The position numbers were made by a program, and so were the translations under genes. A model generated the notes under the pieces. It did no database searches, had not been told where the DNA came from, and was given only the letters and a program-made list of their open reading frames with translations. Of a stretch of 64,000 nt of DNA, positions 25,073-35,332 are shown one piece after another; positions within the stretch are counted from its first letter, which is position 1, and each line of letters begins with the position of its first letter. This DNA comes from Streptomyces sp. NBC_01283 (lineage in GTDB: Bacteria; Actinomycetota; Actinomycetes; Streptomycetales; Streptomycetaceae), in assembly GCF_041435335.1 (NCBI RefSeq), contig NZ_CP108430.1:6299001-6363000 (forward strand). The letters run 5' to 3'.

Positions 25073-26683
25073 ATGACTAGTCAGATCACCGTCGACAAGG
25101 CGGACAAGGCGCCGGAGCCTTCGTCCGCTCCGGCCCAGGCCAAGGGGCTCCGCGGCCACCCTTGGCTGACGCTCTTCTCCGTCGCGATCGGCGTGATGAT
25201 GGTCGCCCTGGACGGCACCATCGTGGCGATCGCCAACCCGGCCATCGCCAAGGACCTCGGCACCACGATGTCCGGCGTCCAGTGGATCACCAACGGCTAC
25301 CTCCTGGCGCTCGCCGTCGCGCTGATCACCGCCGGAAAGCTGGGTGACCGCTTCGGCCACCGGCAGACGTTCCTGATAGGCGTGGCGGGCTTCGCCGTGG
25401 CCTCGGGCGCCATCGGGTTCTCCAGCAGCGTCGGCCTGGTCGTCGCCTTCCGCGTGCTCCAGGGCCTCTTCGGCGCCCTCCTGATGCCGGCCGCGCTCGG
25501 CCTGCTGCGCGCCACCTTCCCCGCCGAGAAGCTGAACATGGCGATCGGCATCTGGGGCATGGTCATCGGTGCCTCGACCGCAGGCGGTCCCATCGTCGGC
25601 GGGCTGCTCGTCGAGCACGTCAGCTGGCAGTCGGTGTTCTTCATCAACGTGCCGGTCGGTGTCATCGCCCTCGTCCTCGGCCTGGTGATCCTCAAGGACC
25701 ACCGCGCGGAGAACGCGCCGAAGTCCTTCGACGTCCCTGGCATCGTCCTGCTGTCGGGCGGCATGTTCGCGCTGATCCTGGCCCTCATCAAGGGCTCGGA
25801 GTGGGGCTGGGGCGGACCCAGGACGCTGCTCTTCCTCGTGGGCGCGGTGGTTCTCTTCGCGCTCTTCGCCTTCTGGGAGACGAAGGTCAAGGAACCGCTC
25901 ATCCCGCTGGGCATGTTCCGGTCCGTGCCGCTGTCCGCCGGCGTGGTCCTGATGGTGCTGATGGCCTTCGCCTTCATGGGCGGCCTGTTCTTCGTCACGT
26001 TCTACCTGCAGAACGTGCACGGGATGAGCCCGGTCGACAGCGGTCTGCACCTCCTGCCGCTGACCGCCATGATGATCGTGTCCTCGCCGATCGCCGGTGC
26101 GCTCATCACGAAGTTCGGCCCGCGCGTCCCGCTCGTCGGCGGCATGGTGGCCACCGCTGTCGCGATGTTCGGCATGTCCACGATGACGACGGATACGGCG
26201 ACCCTGCCGATGTCGCTCTGGCTCGGCCTCCTCGGCCTCGGCCTCGCGCCCGTGATGGTGGGAGCCACCGAGGTCATCGTCGGCAACGCCCCGCTGGAGC
26301 TGTCCGGCGTGGCGGGCGGCCTCCAGCAGGCCGGCATGCAGGTCGGCGGCGCGCTCGGCACGGCGGTGCTCGGCGCGGTGATGGCCTCCCGGGTCGACAA
26401 GGACCTTCCCGCGAACTGGGCGGACGCCAAGCTTCCGCCCATGACGTCGGCCCAGCTCGACCAGGCGTCCGGCGCCATCGAGATGGGCGGAGCCCCGGTA
26501 CCGCCGAAGGCGCCGGAGCCGATCGCCGAGGCGATCACCTCGGTCGCGCACGAGACGTTCGTGTCCGGCATGGGCCTGGCCTTCACCGTCGCCGGTGCCG
26601 TCGCGGTCGTCGCGGCCCTGGTCGCCACGTTGACCAAGCGAGGCGCCAACGCCGAAGCGGGAGCCGGAGTCGGACACATCTAG
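25073..26683 (+). CDS. MFS drug exporter, DHA2 (EmrB/QacA) family
   Basis: 536 residues with 14 predicted membrane helices, the DHA2 layout. Motif A is GKLGDRFGHRQTF between helices 2 and 3, and motif C with Gly/Pro is in MVIGASTAGGPIVGGL. Helix 1 has the DHA2-typical ALDGTIVAIANPAI. It should expel drugs or dyes by proton exchange. Expression is probably controlled by the divergent TetR gene. Confidence 0.93.
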   Translation: MTSQITVDKADKAPEPSSAPAQAKGLRGHPWLTLFSVAIGVMMVALDGTIVAIANPAIAKDLGTTMSGVQWITNGYLLALAVALITAGKLGDRFGHRQTFLIGVAGFAVASGAIGFSSSVGLVVAFRVLQGLFGALLMPAALGLLRATFPAEKLNMAIGIWGMVIGASTAGGPIVGGLLVEHVSWQSVFFINVPVGVIALVLGLVILKDHRAENAPKSFDVPGIVLLSGGMFALILALIKGSEWGWGGPRTLLFLVGAVVLFALFAFWETKVKEPLIPLGMFRSVPLSAGVVLMVLMAFAFMGGLFFVTFYLQNVHGMSPVDSGLHLLPLTAMMIVSSPIAGALITKFGPRVPLVGGMVATAVAMFGMSTMTTDTATLPMSLWLGLLGLGLAPVMVGATEVIVGNAPLELSGVAGGLQQAGMQVGGALGTAVLGAVMASRVDKDLPANWADAKLPPMTSAQLDQASGAIEMGGAPVPPKAPEPIAEAITSVAHETFVSGMGLAFTVAGAVAVVAALVATLTKRGANAEAGAGVGHI

Positions 26684-26773
26684 CCGGAGGCGTTCCGGTC
26701 CCGTCCGGAGACATTTCAGGGCATAAGAACGGCGTACGCCGAGCAAGTATCTGCCTGGCGCTCACGCATCAGG

Positions 26774-26806
26774 GAAAGCCCCTCAGGGTTCAACTGGGGG
26801 GCTTTC
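26774..26806 (+). terminator. Hairpin terminator downstream of the MFS gene
   Basis: GAAAGCCCC (26774-26782) pairs with GGGGCTTTC (26798-26806) across a 15-base loop, 90 bp past the stop codon. Confidence 0.6.
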
Positions 26807-26904
26807 GCCTATCTGGGTGACGCACATCCGTACCCCTTCCGACGGAGCTAGCGAGTGGGTCACAGTTCTGGCAAGTGATCCAAACGACACGGGAGTTGAA
26901 GCAG

Positions 26905-27333
26905 ATGCGTACGACCATGCCCACGACCTTCGCCGTCGCCGCACTCGCCACGGTGATCCTTGCCCCCGCACAGGCGGGTGCCGCGGCACCCGCCACTCAG
27001 GCCGATCTCGCGACACCCGCGAAATACGCCGGGGCCGCCGCACCACCCACGCTCGCCGCCTGCGGGCCGGGGGAGCTCTGCCTATGGGGAAAGGCGAAGT
27101 TCAAAGGTGCCCGACAGACGTATGAGCTGTCCGAGATCGACATCGAGAGCTGTGTAGCGCTGCCGGAGGGGGGCAGCGCTCAAGCCCTCGCCAACCGCAC
27201 GGGCCGGCCGGTCACCACGTATCAATCCGTGGAGTGCGCCGAGACCGGCGAGTTCGACACCTATCCAGGGGGTGGCACCTGGGTACCCGAATCGCCCTAT
27301 CGTGTAAGGGCGTTCAAGGTCTGGGAGAGCTGA
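26905..27333 (+). CDS. Secreted peptidase-inhibitor-like protein (I36 family)
   Basis: 142 residues from the ATG at 26905, with GGGAG nine bases before it. A signal peptide ends near AQAGAAA (residue ~25). The mature part has the I36 pattern: CGPGELCLWGKAKFKGARQT, then paired cysteines further on (ESCVAL, SVECAE). The family includes Streptomyces metalloproteinase inhibitor SMPI, but many members are not shown to inhibit anything. The 3' end overlaps the convergent channel gene by 20 bp. Confidence 0.8.
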   Translation: MRTTMPTTFAVAALATVILAPAQAGAAAPATQADLATPAKYAGAAAPPTLAACGPGELCLWGKAKFKGARQTYELSEIDIESCVALPEGGSAQALANRTGRPVTTYQSVECAETGEFDTYPGGGTWVPESPYRVRAFKVWES

Positions 27334-28138
27334 CCGGAGGCACCTGAGGAGCATCCGCGGCCGGCGCCGGCCGCGGAACCTCCACCGACGTCGGCTGAAG
27401 CGCCCCGGCCGACAGTGCCGTCACCTGTGCCCGCAGCTCTCGCACCTCCGTCGTCAGCGCCTCGATCGCTGCTGTCTGGCGCCGCTCCTCGACGTCGTCC
27501 CGGTCGAAGCGCGCGATGAACCAGGCCGCGATATTGGCGGTGACGACACCCAGGAGTGCGATGCCCGACAGCATCAGGCCGACCGCGAGTATGCGGCCGA
27601 GCCCGGTCGTCGGCGCGTGATCGCCGTAGCCAACGGTGGTCATCGTGGTGAAGGACCACCACACCGCGTCGCCAAGAGTCTTGATGTTGCCGTTCGGTGA
27701 CTCCCGCTCCACCGAAAGGACGGCCAGCGAACCGAACATGAGGAGGCCCACGACAGCCCCGGCGACATACGTCGTCAGCTGAATCTGAGACGCCATCCGG
27801 GCCCTGCGCCCGACCAGCATCAGAGTCGAGACCAGCCGCAACAGCCGCAGCGGCTGCAGCATCGGGAGGAGGACAGCACAGAGGTCCAGCCAGTGCGAGC
27901 GGACGAACTGCTTGCGGTGGTCGGTGAGGTAGAGGCGTACGAGATAGTCGGCGGCGAACGAAGCCCAGACGATCCACTCCACTACCGTGCAGGTGGTTCC
28001 GACGCCCTCGCTCGCGTCGGGCGCCACGATGGGCACGGCATAGGCGACGGCGAAGGCCACCGCGAGCACGAGGAGCGGACCTTGGGTGCGTCGCTCCCAG
28101 CGGAGCTGTGCCGACTGGTGCTTTATGGGCGCTTCCAT
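27314..28138 (-). CDS. Two-pore-domain-type or voltage-sensor-like potassium channel
   Basis: 274 residues from the ATG at 28138. The selectivity filter TVGYGD follows a pore helix (AVWWSFTTMT) near residue 165. Five to six membrane helices precede and surround it, including an Arg-rich one (PLRLLRLVSTLMLVGRRAR) that resembles a voltage-sensor S4. After the last helix come a short coiled coil (AIEALTTEVRELRAQVTAL) for assembly and a Pro/Ala tail. It should be a tetrameric K+ channel. Confidence 0.92.
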   Translation of the reverse strand: MEAPIKHQSAQLRWERRTQGPLLVLAVAFAVAYAVPIVAPDASEGVGTTCTVVEWIVWASFAADYLVRLYLTDHRKQFVRSHWLDLCAVLLPMLQPLRLLRLVSTLMLVGRRARMASQIQLTTYVAGAVVGLLMFGSLAVLSVERESPNGNIKTLGDAVWWSFTTMTTVGYGDHAPTTGLGRILAVGLMLSGIALLGVVTANIAAWFIARFDRDDVEERRQTAAIEALTTEVRELRAQVTALSAGALQPTSVEVPRPAPAADAPQVPPVSSPRP

Positions 28139-28157
28139 GCGCGCATCGTAGGAAACG

Positions 28158-28196
28158 CCGGAGGGCGGCGGGAGCCACCGCCCCACCGCCCTCCGG
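28158..28196 (-). terminator. Hairpin terminator downstream of aceE
   Basis: Perfect 11-bp arms (28158-28168 and 28186-28196) lie between the aceE stop and the channel gene start on the same strand, so it should separate the two transcripts. Confidence 0.65.
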
Positions 28197-28263
28197 ACGA
28201 CCTACGTGCTACTGGCGCCGCGCGTACCGCACGGCGGTTACCACTGGTCCTCGGCAGCAAGGC

Positions 28264-30996
28264 CTAGGCGTCGCCCCCAGCGGCGCCCGGGTCGGCCGCC
28301 GTGACGTCCAGGAGCTGGTAGCGGTCGATGGCCTGCTTCAGTACGGAGCGGTCGAGCTTGCCCTCGCGGGCCAGCTCGGTGAGCACGCCGACCACGATCG
28401 ACTGCGCGTCGATGTGGAAGAAGCGGCGAGCCGCACCGCGGGTGTCCGCGAAGCCGAAGCCATCGGCGCCCAGGGACTGGTACGTGCCGGGGACCCAGCG
28501 GGAGATCTGGTCGGGGACGCTCCGCATCCAGTCGGAGACGGCCACGAACGGGCCCTCGGCGCCGGACAGCTTCTGCGTCACGTACGGGGTGCGCTGCTCT
28601 TCCTCGGGGTGCAGGAAGTTGTGGCGCTCCACGTCGACCGCCTCGCGGCGCAGTTCGTTCCAGGAGGTCGCCGACCAGACGTCCGCCTTGACGTTCCACT
28701 CCGAAGCGAGAATCTGCTGGGCCTCGACCGCCCACGGCACCGCGACACCGGAGGCGAGGATCTGCGCCGGGATGGCGCCCTGCTCGCCCGCCTTGTAGCG
28801 GTAGATGCCCTTGAGGATGCCGTCGACGTCCACATCGGCGGGCTCGGCCGGGTGCTGGACCGGCTCGTTGTAGACGGTGAGGTAGTAGAAGACGTCCTCG
28901 CTGTCGGGGCCGTACATCCGGCGCAGGCCGTCCTTGACGATGTGCGCGATCTCGTAACCGAAGGCGGGGTCGTAGGCGACGCAGCCAGGGTTGGTCGAGG
29001 CGAGCAGCTGCGAGTGGCCGTCCGCGTGCTGGAGGCCCTCGCCGGTCAGTGTCGTGCGGCCGGCGGTGGCACCCAGGACGAAGCCGCGGGCCAGTTGGTC
29101 GGCCATCTGCCAGAACTGGTCGCCGGTGCGCTGGAAACCGAACATCGAGTAGAAGACGTACACGGGGATCAGCGGTTCGCCGTGGGTGGCGTAGGCCGAG
29201 CCAGCGGCGATCAGCGAGGCCGTGCAGCCGGCCTCCGAGATGCCGTCGTGCAGCATCTGGCCGGTCGGGGACTCCTTGTAGGCGAGGAGCAGTTCGCGGT
29301 CGACGGCCTCGTACTGCTGGCCGAGCGGGTTGTAGATCTTCGCGCTCGGGAAGAAGGCGTCCATGCCGAAGGTGCGGTACTCGTCGGGGGCGATCAGCAC
29401 GAAGCGCTTGCCGATCTCCTTGTCCCGCATGAGGTCCTTCAGGATGCGGACGAACGCCATGGTGGTGGCGATCGACTGCTGACCCGAGCCCTTCTTCGCG
29501 GTCGCGTACGTTTTGTCCTCGGGGAGCTGGAGGGGCTTCGAGCGGACGACGCGGGTCGGGACGTAACCGCCGAGGCCCTGGCGGCGGTCGTGCATGTACT
29601 GGATCTCTTCCGAGTCACGGCCCGGGTGGTAGTACGGCGGGGCGCCGCCCTCCAGCTCCTTGTCCGTGATCGGGATGTGCAGACGGTCGCGGAAGCCCTT
29701 GAGGTCGTCGGCCGTCAGCTTCTTCATCTGGTGCGTGGCGTTGCGGCCCTCGAAGTTCGGGCCGAGCGTCCAGCCCTTGACCGTCTGCGCCAGGATGACG
29801 GTCGGCTGGCCCTTGTGGGCCTTGGCCGCCGCGTAGGCCGCGTAGACCTTCTTGTGGTCGTGACCGCCGCGGCCCAGGTGCAGGATCTGCTCGTCGGTCA
29901 TGTTCTCGACCATGGCGCGCAAGCGGTGGTCGTCGCCGAAGAAGTGTTCGCGGATGTACGAGCCGGTCTCGGTCGCGTACGTCTGGAACTGGCCGTCGGG
30001 GGTGGTGTTGAGCCGGTTGACCAGGACGCCGTCGCGGTCCTGGGCGAGCAGCGGGTCCCAACTGCGGTCCCAGACCAGCTTGATGACGTTCCAGCCGGCG
30101 CCGCGGAACTGCGACTCGAGCTCCTGGATGATCTTGCCGTTGCCGCGCACCGGGCCGTCGAGGCGCTGGAGGTTGCAGTTGACGACGAAGGTCAGGTTGT
30201 CCAGGCCCTCGCGGGCGGCGATGGAGAGCTGGCCGAGCGACTCGGGCTCGTCCATCTCGCCGTCGCCGAGGTAGGCCCAGACGTGCGACTTGGAGGTGTC
30301 GGCGATGCCGCGCGCCTCCATGTAGCGGTTCATCCGCGCCTGGAAGATCGCGCCGAGCGGGCCGAGGCCCATCGAGACGGTCGGGAACTCCCAGAAGTCC
30401 GGCATCAGCCGCGGGTGCGGGTAGGACGAAAGCCCGTTCGGGGCCTTCGACTTCTCCTGGCGGAACGCGTCGAGCTGCTGCTCGGAGAGCCGGTCGAGGA
30501 GGAACGCGCGGGCGTAGATGCCGGGGGACGCGTGTCCCTGGAAGAAGATCTGGTCGCCGCCGTCGCCCTCGTCCTTGCCGCGGAAGAAGTGGTTGAAGCC
30601 CACGTCGTAGAGCGAGGCCGACGAGGCGAAGGTGGCGATGTGGCCGCCGACCCCGATGCCGGGGCGCTGGGCGCGCGACACCATCACCGCGGCGTTCCAG
30701 CGGGTCGCGTTCAGGACCTTGCGTTCGATCTCCTCGTTGCCGGGGAAGAACGGCTCGTCCTTGGTGGCGATCGTGTTGACGTAGTCCGTGCTGCGCATCT
30801 CGGGCACGGCGACGCGCTTTTCGCGCGCGCGTTCGATGAGCCGGAGCATCAGGTAGCGGGCCCGCTCGCGGCCGCGTTCGTCGACCGCGGCATCGAGGGA
30901 GTCGAGCCACTCCTGGGTCTCTTCGGGATCGAAGTCCGGGACCTGACTCGGCAGGCCGCCAATGATGATCGGGTTGCGATCGGATCCGGAAGCCAC
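28264..30996 (-). CDS. aceE: Pyruvate dehydrogenase E1 component, homodimeric
   Basis: 910 residues, the full length of AceE. The thiamine-diphosphate motif starts at [10 protein letters not shown] and ends at NCNLQ (about residues 245-280). The central pyrimidine-binding and C-terminal transketolase domains are complete. It decarboxylates pyruvate and passes the acetyl group to E2 lipoyl domains. The E2 and E3 genes are not nearby, which is normal in actinobacteria. A long upstream region (413 bp) separates it from the DUF3052 gene. Confidence 0.97.
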   Translation of the reverse strand: MASGSDRNPIIIGGLPSQVPDFDPEETQEWLDSLDAAVDERGRERARYLMLRLIERAREKRVAVPEMRSTDYVNTIATKDEPFFPGNEEIERKVLNATRWNAAVMVSRAQRPGIGVGGHIATFASSASLYDVGFNHFFRGKDEGDGGDQIFFQGHASPGIYARAFLLDRLSEQQLDAFRQEKSKAPNGLSSYPHPRLMPDFWEFPTVSMGLGPLGAIFQARMNRYMEARGIADTSKSHVWAYLGDGEMDEPESLGQLSIAAREGLDNLTFVVNCNLQRLDGPVRGNGKIIQELESQFRGAGWNVIKLVWDRSWDPLLAQDRDGVLVNRLNTTPDGQFQTYATETGSYIREHFFGDDHRLRAMVENMTDEQILHLGRGGHDHKKVYAAYAAAKAHKGQPTVILAQTVKGWTLGPNFEGRNATHQMKKLTADDLKGFRDRLHIPITDKELEGGAPPYYHPGRDSEEIQYMHDRRQGLGGYVPTRVVRSKPLQLPEDKTYATAKKGSGQQSIATTMAFVRILKDLMRDKEIGKRFVLIAPDEYRTFGMDAFFPSAKIYNPLGQQYEAVDRELLLAYKESPTGQMLHDGISEAGCTASLIAAGSAYATHGEPLIPVYVFYSMFGFQRTGDQFWQMADQLARGFVLGATAGRTTLTGEGLQHADGHSQLLASTNPGCVAYDPAFGYEIAHIVKDGLRRMYGPDSEDVFYYLTVYNEPVQHPAEPADVDVDGILKGIYRYKAGEQGAIPAQILASGVAVPWAVEAQQILASEWNVKADVWSATSWNELRREAVDVERHNFLHPEEEQRTPYVTQKLSGAEGPFVAVSDWMRSVPDQISRWVPGTYQSLGADGFGFADTRGAARRFFHIDAQSIVVGVLTELAREGKLDRSVLKQAIDRYQLLDVTAADPGAAGGDA

Positions 30997-31409
30997 GCTG
31001 TTCCTTCGCTGTTGGGGCTTTCGCCTGGGTTCTGCCTGGCTGTGAGACGTTCCCCATCGTGTACCGCGTAGGCGGAATCGTCATCTCTACTGAGAGGTAA
31101 CCGAGGGGTCCGCCCGGCGGCCCTGGGGTAGGCTCGACCAAATCGCAACGATACGCCCATCCTGCCTAGCCGGTTCGTAAGGCCGTTCGGACCTCAGTTC
31201 CGATCGGTGTCGTGCGAGCGAAGTGCGAGCGGAGAAGGATCTGGCAGGTGGGCCTTGAGTTGCGTCGACACGGCCGGGAACGTCACCGTTTCAGCGGTCT
31301 TGACGGCCGGGTACTTGCGCGATCCGGTCCGCCCGTGTGGACTACCGCCAATGTCCCGCGCACGCGCGTGGATGAAGGCATTCCCGAAAACATGATCAGG
31401 AGGCAAGCC
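30997..31409. promoter_or_regulatory. Divergent intergenic region of aceE and DUF3052, no gene
   Basis: 413 bp that must contain both promoters. A small palindrome, CTCTACTGAGAG, lies near 31086-31097. Short frames on either strand here have poor codon use. No -35/-10 pair could be placed with confidence. Confidence 0.4.
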
Positions 31410-31847
31410 GTGAGCGCGACCGCGGACCACGCGGAGGAGCGGACCAACCCTGCCGCGAGGCTGGGATTCCAGCCCGAGCAGGTGGTCCAGGAGATCGGCT
31501 ACGACGACGATGTCGATCAGGAGCTCCGCGAGGCCATTGAAGGGGTGATCGGCAGCGAGCTCGTCGACGAGGACTACGACGACACTGCTGACGCCGTAGT
31601 GCTGTGGTTCCGCGAGGACGACGGCGACCTGACGGATGCGCTGGTGGACGCCACCCAGCTGATCGAAGAGGGTGGCGACCTCTGGCTGATGACGCCCAAG
31701 ACAGGCCGTGACGGCTATGTCGAGCCGAGCGACATCAACGAAGCGGCCACGACCGCCGGCCTCGCTCAGACCAAGAGCATCAACGCGGGCAAGGACTGGA
31801 CGGGCAGCCGTCTGGTCACGCCGAAGGCGGCAGCCAAGAAGCGGTGA
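31410..31847 (+). CDS. DUF3052 family protein
   Basis: 145 residues from GTG 31410, preceded by AGGAGG at a 6-base spacing, which decides the start. The protein is acidic (DDDVDQEL, DEDYDDTADAVVLWFREDDG) and ends in a basic tail (TPKAAAKKR). It matches the actinobacterial DUF3052 family, usually next to aceE as here. No catalytic motif is seen and the function is not known. The terminator at 31890-31925 follows. Confidence 0.88.
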   Translation: MSATADHAEERTNPAARLGFQPEQVVQEIGYDDDVDQELREAIEGVIGSELVDEDYDDTADAVVLWFREDDGDLTDALVDATQLIEEGGDLWLMTPKTGRDGYVEPSDINEAATTAGLAQTKSINAGKDWTGSRLVTPKAAAKKR

Positions 31848-31889
31848 AGCTGCCGCTCAGGCAGCAGGAAGTCGACTGAGCCAATCGCT

Positions 31890-31925
31890 GTGAGCCCCCA
31901 CCGACGCATGCCGGTGGGGGCTCAC
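31890..31925. terminator. Strong hairpin terminator after the DUF3052 gene
   Basis: Perfect 14-bp arms (31890-31903, 31912-31925) with an 8-base loop. It separates DUF3052 from the peroxiredoxin gene. Confidence 0.8.
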
Positions 31926-32013
31926 GCGTGCGCGTGGGCCGCAACGAGCGGCGAGGGAGCGGCGAGGGGAGTGTCCGCCCTGCGGGGTGATCGGACGAAA
32001 CGCCCGTTGCGTA

Positions 32014-32028
32014 GGGTGGTCATCACCC
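32014..32028. promoter_or_regulatory. Palindrome upstream of the peroxiredoxin gene
   Basis: GGGTGGTCATCACCC has perfect 5-bp arms and lies 30 bp before the ATG at 32058, in the core promoter or 5' end of the mRNA. It may be an operator. Confidence 0.35.
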
Positions 32029-32057
32029 GAACAGCCCCATCGAAGGGATGCGAACTC

Positions 32058-32525
32058 ATGGCGCTCGCTGGACTCGCGACCGGCACCAAGGCCCCGGACT
32101 TCGAGCTGAAGGACAACCACGGCCGGACCGTGAAGCTGTCGGACTTCCGCGGCGAGAAGAACGTGGTGCTGCTCTTCTATCCGTTCGCGTTCACCGGTGT
32201 GTGCACGGGCGAGCTCTGTGCGCTGCGCGACGAACTTCCGAAGTTCGTGAACGACGACACCCAGCTGCTCGCGGTCTCGAACGACTCCATGCACACCCTG
32301 CGCGTCTTCGCCGAACAGGAGGGCCTGGAGTACCCGCTGCTCTCCGATTTCTGGCCGCATGGCGAGGCGTCGCGCGCGTATGAGGTCTTCGATGAGGACA
32401 AGGGCTGCGCGGTGCGCGGCACCTTCATCATCGACAAGGAGGGCGTGGTGCGCTGGACTGTCGTCAACGGCCTGCCGGACGCCCGCGACCTCAACGAGTA
32501 CGTCAAGGCGCTCGGCACCCTGTGA
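32058..32525 (+). CDS. Peroxiredoxin, AhpE type
   Basis: 155 residues. The peroxidatic Cys49 lies in [12 protein letters not shown], the conserved PxxxTxxC motif, and a second cysteine (Cys54) follows five residues later. AhpE-type enzymes reduce peroxides and peroxynitrite with a cysteine sulfenic intermediate. The close Cys54 could form a disulfide or be structural. The gene lies directly upstream of the TerD genes on the same strand, which fits an oxidative-stress context. Confidence 0.92.
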   Translation: MALAGLATGTKAPDFELKDNHGRTVKLSDFRGEKNVVLLFYPFAFTGVCTGELCALRDELPKFVNDDTQLLAVSNDSMHTLRVFAEQEGLEYPLLSDFWPHGEASRAYEVFDEDKGCAVRGTFIIDKEGVVRWTVVNGLPDARDLNEYVKALGTL

Positions 32526-32664
32526 TTCCTCAGGGGTGACACCCTGTGATTCTTCAGGTGCAGAGCCTGTGGCGGCCGGGAACCGGTCACTAGGATCCAC
32601 TCGTTGATCCGATGGCAAAGCACGACTGGGGCTCCCCGCCCCTGGACATCAATTGGGAGGACCT

Positions 32665-33240
32665 GTGGGAGTCAGCCTCAGCAAGGGCGGCAACGTATCG
32701 CTGAGCAAGGAGGCGCCCGGCCTGACCGCGGTTCTGGTCGGCCTGGGCTGGGATGTCCGTACCACCACCGGTACGGACTTCGACCTCGACGCGAGCGCCA
32801 TTCTGACCAACGCCGAGGGCAAGGTCAGCAGCGACGGCAACTTCGTGTTCTTCAACAACCTGAAGAGCCCGGACGGATCCGTCGAGCACACCGGTGACAA
32901 CACCACCGGTGAGGGCGAGGGCGACGACGAGGCGATCAAGGTCGACCTGGCAGCCGTTCCGGCCGACGTGGACAAGATCGTTTTCCCGGTCTCGATCTAC
33001 GACGCCGAGACCCGCCAGCAGTCGTTCGGCCAGGTCCGCAACGCGTTCATCCGCGTCGTGAACCAGGCGGGCGGCGCGGAGATCGCACGGTACGACCTCT
33101 CCGAGGACGCCTCGACGGAGACGGCGATGGTCTTCGGTGAGCTGTACCGCAACGGGGCGGAGTGGAAGTTCCGCGCCGTCGGCCAGGGCTATGCCTCGGG
33201 CCTGCGCGGCATCGCGCAGGACTTCGGCGTCAACGTCTGA
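32665..33240 (+). CDS. TerD-family calcium-binding stress protein (copy 1)
   Basis: 191 residues from GTG 32665, with GGAGG just upstream. The TerD signature [17 protein letters not shown] is followed by LGWD and DLDASA. The acidic loop [13 protein letters not shown] is the known Ca2+ site of TerD. The end of the domain ([20 protein letters not shown]) is complete. It belongs to the same cluster as the TerC-like gene at 34030. It has about three-quarters identity by eye to copy 2, so the pair is a tandem duplication. Confidence 0.95.
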   Translation: MGVSLSKGGNVSLSKEAPGLTAVLVGLGWDVRTTTGTDFDLDASAILTNAEGKVSSDGNFVFFNNLKSPDGSVEHTGDNTTGEGEGDDEAIKVDLAAVPADVDKIVFPVSIYDAETRQQSFGQVRNAFIRVVNQAGGAEIARYDLSEDASTETAMVFGELYRNGAEWKFRAVGQGYASGLRGIAQDFGVNV

Positions 33241-33264
33241 GCCGAGTAACGCCCTCCGCCTTGT

Positions 33265-33301
33265 CGTCCGGCGCCGCACACCACGAGTGCGGCGCCGGAC
33301 G
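33265..33301 (+). terminator. Perfect 15-bp-stem hairpin between the two TerD genes
   Basis: Arms 33265-33279 and 33287-33301 are fully complementary around a 7-base loop. It should end or reduce transcription between the two copies, so copy 2 likely has its own promoter within 33302-33389. Confidence 0.75.
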
Positions 33302-33389
33302 TGCTTAAAACTCTTGCTCCCGGGCAGTGCTCCCGAACCAATGGGGGACCGGGGAATTCTTGCTCACGAACCACGGGGAGGACCACATC

Positions 33390-33965
33390 ATGGGCGTCAC
33401 GCTCGCCAAGGGAGGCAATGTCTCCCTCTCCAAGGCCGCACCGAACCTCACACAGGTCCTGATCGGCCTCGGCTGGGACGCGCGCTCCACCACCGGAGCA
33501 CCCTTCGACCTCGATGCCAGTGCGCTGATGTGCAACTCGGGCCGGGTCATCGGTGATGAGTGGTTCGTCTTCTACAACAACCTCAAGAGCCCGGACGGCT
33601 CTGTCGAACACACCGGCGACAACCTGACGGGTGAGGGTGACGGGGACGACGAGTCGCTCCTGATCGACCTCGCCAAGGTTCCCGCCAACTGCGACAAGAT
33701 CGTCTTCCCTGTCTCGATCCATGAGGCGGACAACCGCGGCCAGACGTTCGGCCAGGTCAGCAACGCTTTCATCCGGGTGGTCAACCAAGCGGACCAGCAG
33801 GAGCTCGCTCGGTACGACCTCTCCGAGGACGCCTCCACGGAGACCGCAATGATCTTTGGCGAGGTGTACCGCTATGGAGGAGAGTGGAAGTTCCGTGCCG
33901 TTGGGCAGGGGTACGCGTCAGGTCTGCGGGGCATCGCTCTAGACTTCGGGGTCAATGTTTCGTAA
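33390..33965 (+). CDS. TerD-family calcium-binding stress protein (copy 2)
   Basis: 191 residues from the ATG at 33390, with GGGGAGG before it. It has the same length and motifs as copy 1: [33 protein letters not shown], and the Ca2+ loop [13 protein letters not shown]. It lies 64 bp before the DUF475/TerC-like gene, so they may be co-transcribed. TerD proteins bind membranes or TerC partners in response to tellurite, oxidative and phage stress in other bacteria. Confidence 0.95.
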   Translation: MGVTLAKGGNVSLSKAAPNLTQVLIGLGWDARSTTGAPFDLDASALMCNSGRVIGDEWFVFYNNLKSPDGSVEHTGDNLTGEGDGDDESLLIDLAKVPANCDKIVFPVSIHEADNRGQTFGQVSNAFIRVVNQADQQELARYDLSEDASTETAMIFGEVYRYGGEWKFRAVGQGYASGLRGIALDFGVNVS

Positions 33966-34029
33966 AGCCGGGGACCGGCGCGGGGGAGACCGCTAAACGG
34001 GAGCCCGTACACACACGATTGGGTAGCCA

Positions 34030-35172
34030 GTGCTTCTGAAAACCTTCGGCTGGTCGTTCGCGGTTACCGCGCTCGGCCTGGCCGCGGCGGTGTTCTACGG
34101 GGGGTGGACAGGGTTCGGGATCGTGGCGATCCTGTCGATCCTCGAGATCTCGCTGTCCTTCGACAACGCGGTGGTCAACGCCGGGATCTTGAAGAAGATG
34201 AGTGCCTTCTGGCAGAAGATCTTCCTCACCGTCGGTGTGCTGATCGCCGTCTTCGGCATGCGGCTCGTGTTCCCCGTCGCGATCGTGGCCATCAGCGCCA
34301 AGATCGGCCCGATCGAGGCTGTGCGTCTCGCGCTCGACGACAAGGACAAGTACCAGCAGCTGGTGACCGACGCTCACCCGTCGATCGCCGCGTTCGGTGG
34401 CATGTTCCTGTTGATGATCTTCCTCGACTTCATTTTCGAGGACCGTGACATCAAGTGGCTCGGCTGGCTGGAGCGCCCGCTGGCCAAGCTCGGCAAGGTC
34501 GACATGCTGTCGGTCTGCATCGCGCTCGTCGTGCTCATGATCACTGCGATGACCTTCGCCACCCACGCCCACCAGCACGGTGGCGCGCATGTGGACAAGG
34601 CGCAGACCGTGCTCATCTCCGGGATCGCCGGACTCATCACGTATCTCGTGGTGGGCGGTCTCTCGGGCTTCTTCGAGAACAAGCTGGAGGAAGAGGAGGA
34701 GCGCGAGCACGAGCAGGAGGAAGAGGCCAAGAAGAGCGGCAAGAAGGTTCCTGCCGTCGTCCTGGCCGGCAAGGCCGCCTTCTTCATGTTCCTGTACCTC
34801 GAGGTCCTGGACGCGTCGTTCTCCTTCGACGGCGTCATCGGTGCCTTCGCCGTCACGAACGACATCGTCCTGATGGCGCTCGGTCTGGGCATCGGCGCGA
34901 TGTACGTCCGTTCGCTCACGGTCTACCTGGTCCGCCAGGGCACCCTCGACGACTACGTCTACCTCGAGCACGGCGCGCACTACGCGATCGGCGCCCTCGC
35001 CGTGATCCTGCTCGTCACGATCCAGTACGAGATCCACGAGGTGATCACCGGCTCCGCCGGCGTCATCCTGATCGCCTGGTCCTTCTTCTCCTCGGTCCGC
35101 CGCAACAAGAAACTGGCGGCAGCGGAGGGCAAGGGCTCGAACGAGAAGACTGAGGTCTCTTCCGGCGTCTGA
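34030..35172 (+). CDS. DUF475 membrane protein (TerC-related)
   Basis: 380 residues starting at GTG 34030. About eight to nine membrane helices. The TerC-type acidic motif appears twice, in EISLSFDNAVVN (helix 2) and DASFSFDGVIGAFAVT (helix 6-7); these Asp residues bind metal in the TerC/GDT1 superfamily. A long charged loop (residues ~220-240, Glu/Lys-rich) faces the cytosol between them. It probably transports or senses a divalent metal and partners with the TerD proteins around it. Confidence 0.93.
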   Translation: MLLKTFGWSFAVTALGLAAAVFYGGWTGFGIVAILSILEISLSFDNAVVNAGILKKMSAFWQKIFLTVGVLIAVFGMRLVFPVAIVAISAKIGPIEAVRLALDDKDKYQQLVTDAHPSIAAFGGMFLLMIFLDFIFEDRDIKWLGWLERPLAKLGKVDMLSVCIALVVLMITAMTFATHAHQHGGAHVDKAQTVLISGIAGLITYLVVGGLSGFFENKLEEEEEREHEQEEEAKKSGKKVPAVVLAGKAAFFMFLYLEVLDASFSFDGVIGAFAVTNDIVLMALGLGIGAMYVRSLTVYLVRQGTLDDYVYLEHGAHYAIGALAVILLVTIQYEIHEVITGSAGVILIAWSFFSSVRRNKKLAAAEGKGSNEKTEVSSGV

Positions 35173-35242
35173 CGTGATGTCCGGCCCAGGGTCGGACACG
35201 TCCCCGGAGTGTGACGCGGGGAAGAGTGAGGAACGCTTCTGA

Positions 35243-35283
35243 ACGGGGCGGCCATCGAGGACGAGTCCTCCTGGCCGCCCCGT
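35243..35283 (+). terminator. Long hairpin terminator after the DUF475 gene
   Basis: Outer arms of 12 bp (35243-35254, 35272-35283) are perfect, and an inner stem GAGGAC/GTCCTC extends it. Confidence 0.75.
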
Positions 35284-35332
35284 GGCATTCGTAAGGGGCC
35301 CAAGGGGCTCCGGTACTTTTTTGGGGGCGGCG

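Noticed and set aside
25046..26746. Minus-strand frame of 566 codons, His/Asp/Arg-rich
   Set aside because: It mirrors the MFS exporter and has no recognisable fold.
28108..31071. Plus-strand frame of 987 codons
   Set aside because: It lies entirely antisense to aceE, which is certain from its motifs.
31194..31430. Small minus-strand frame in the aceE/DUF3052 spacer
   Set aside because: Overlaps the strongly supported DUF3052 start and has no ribosome site or family match.
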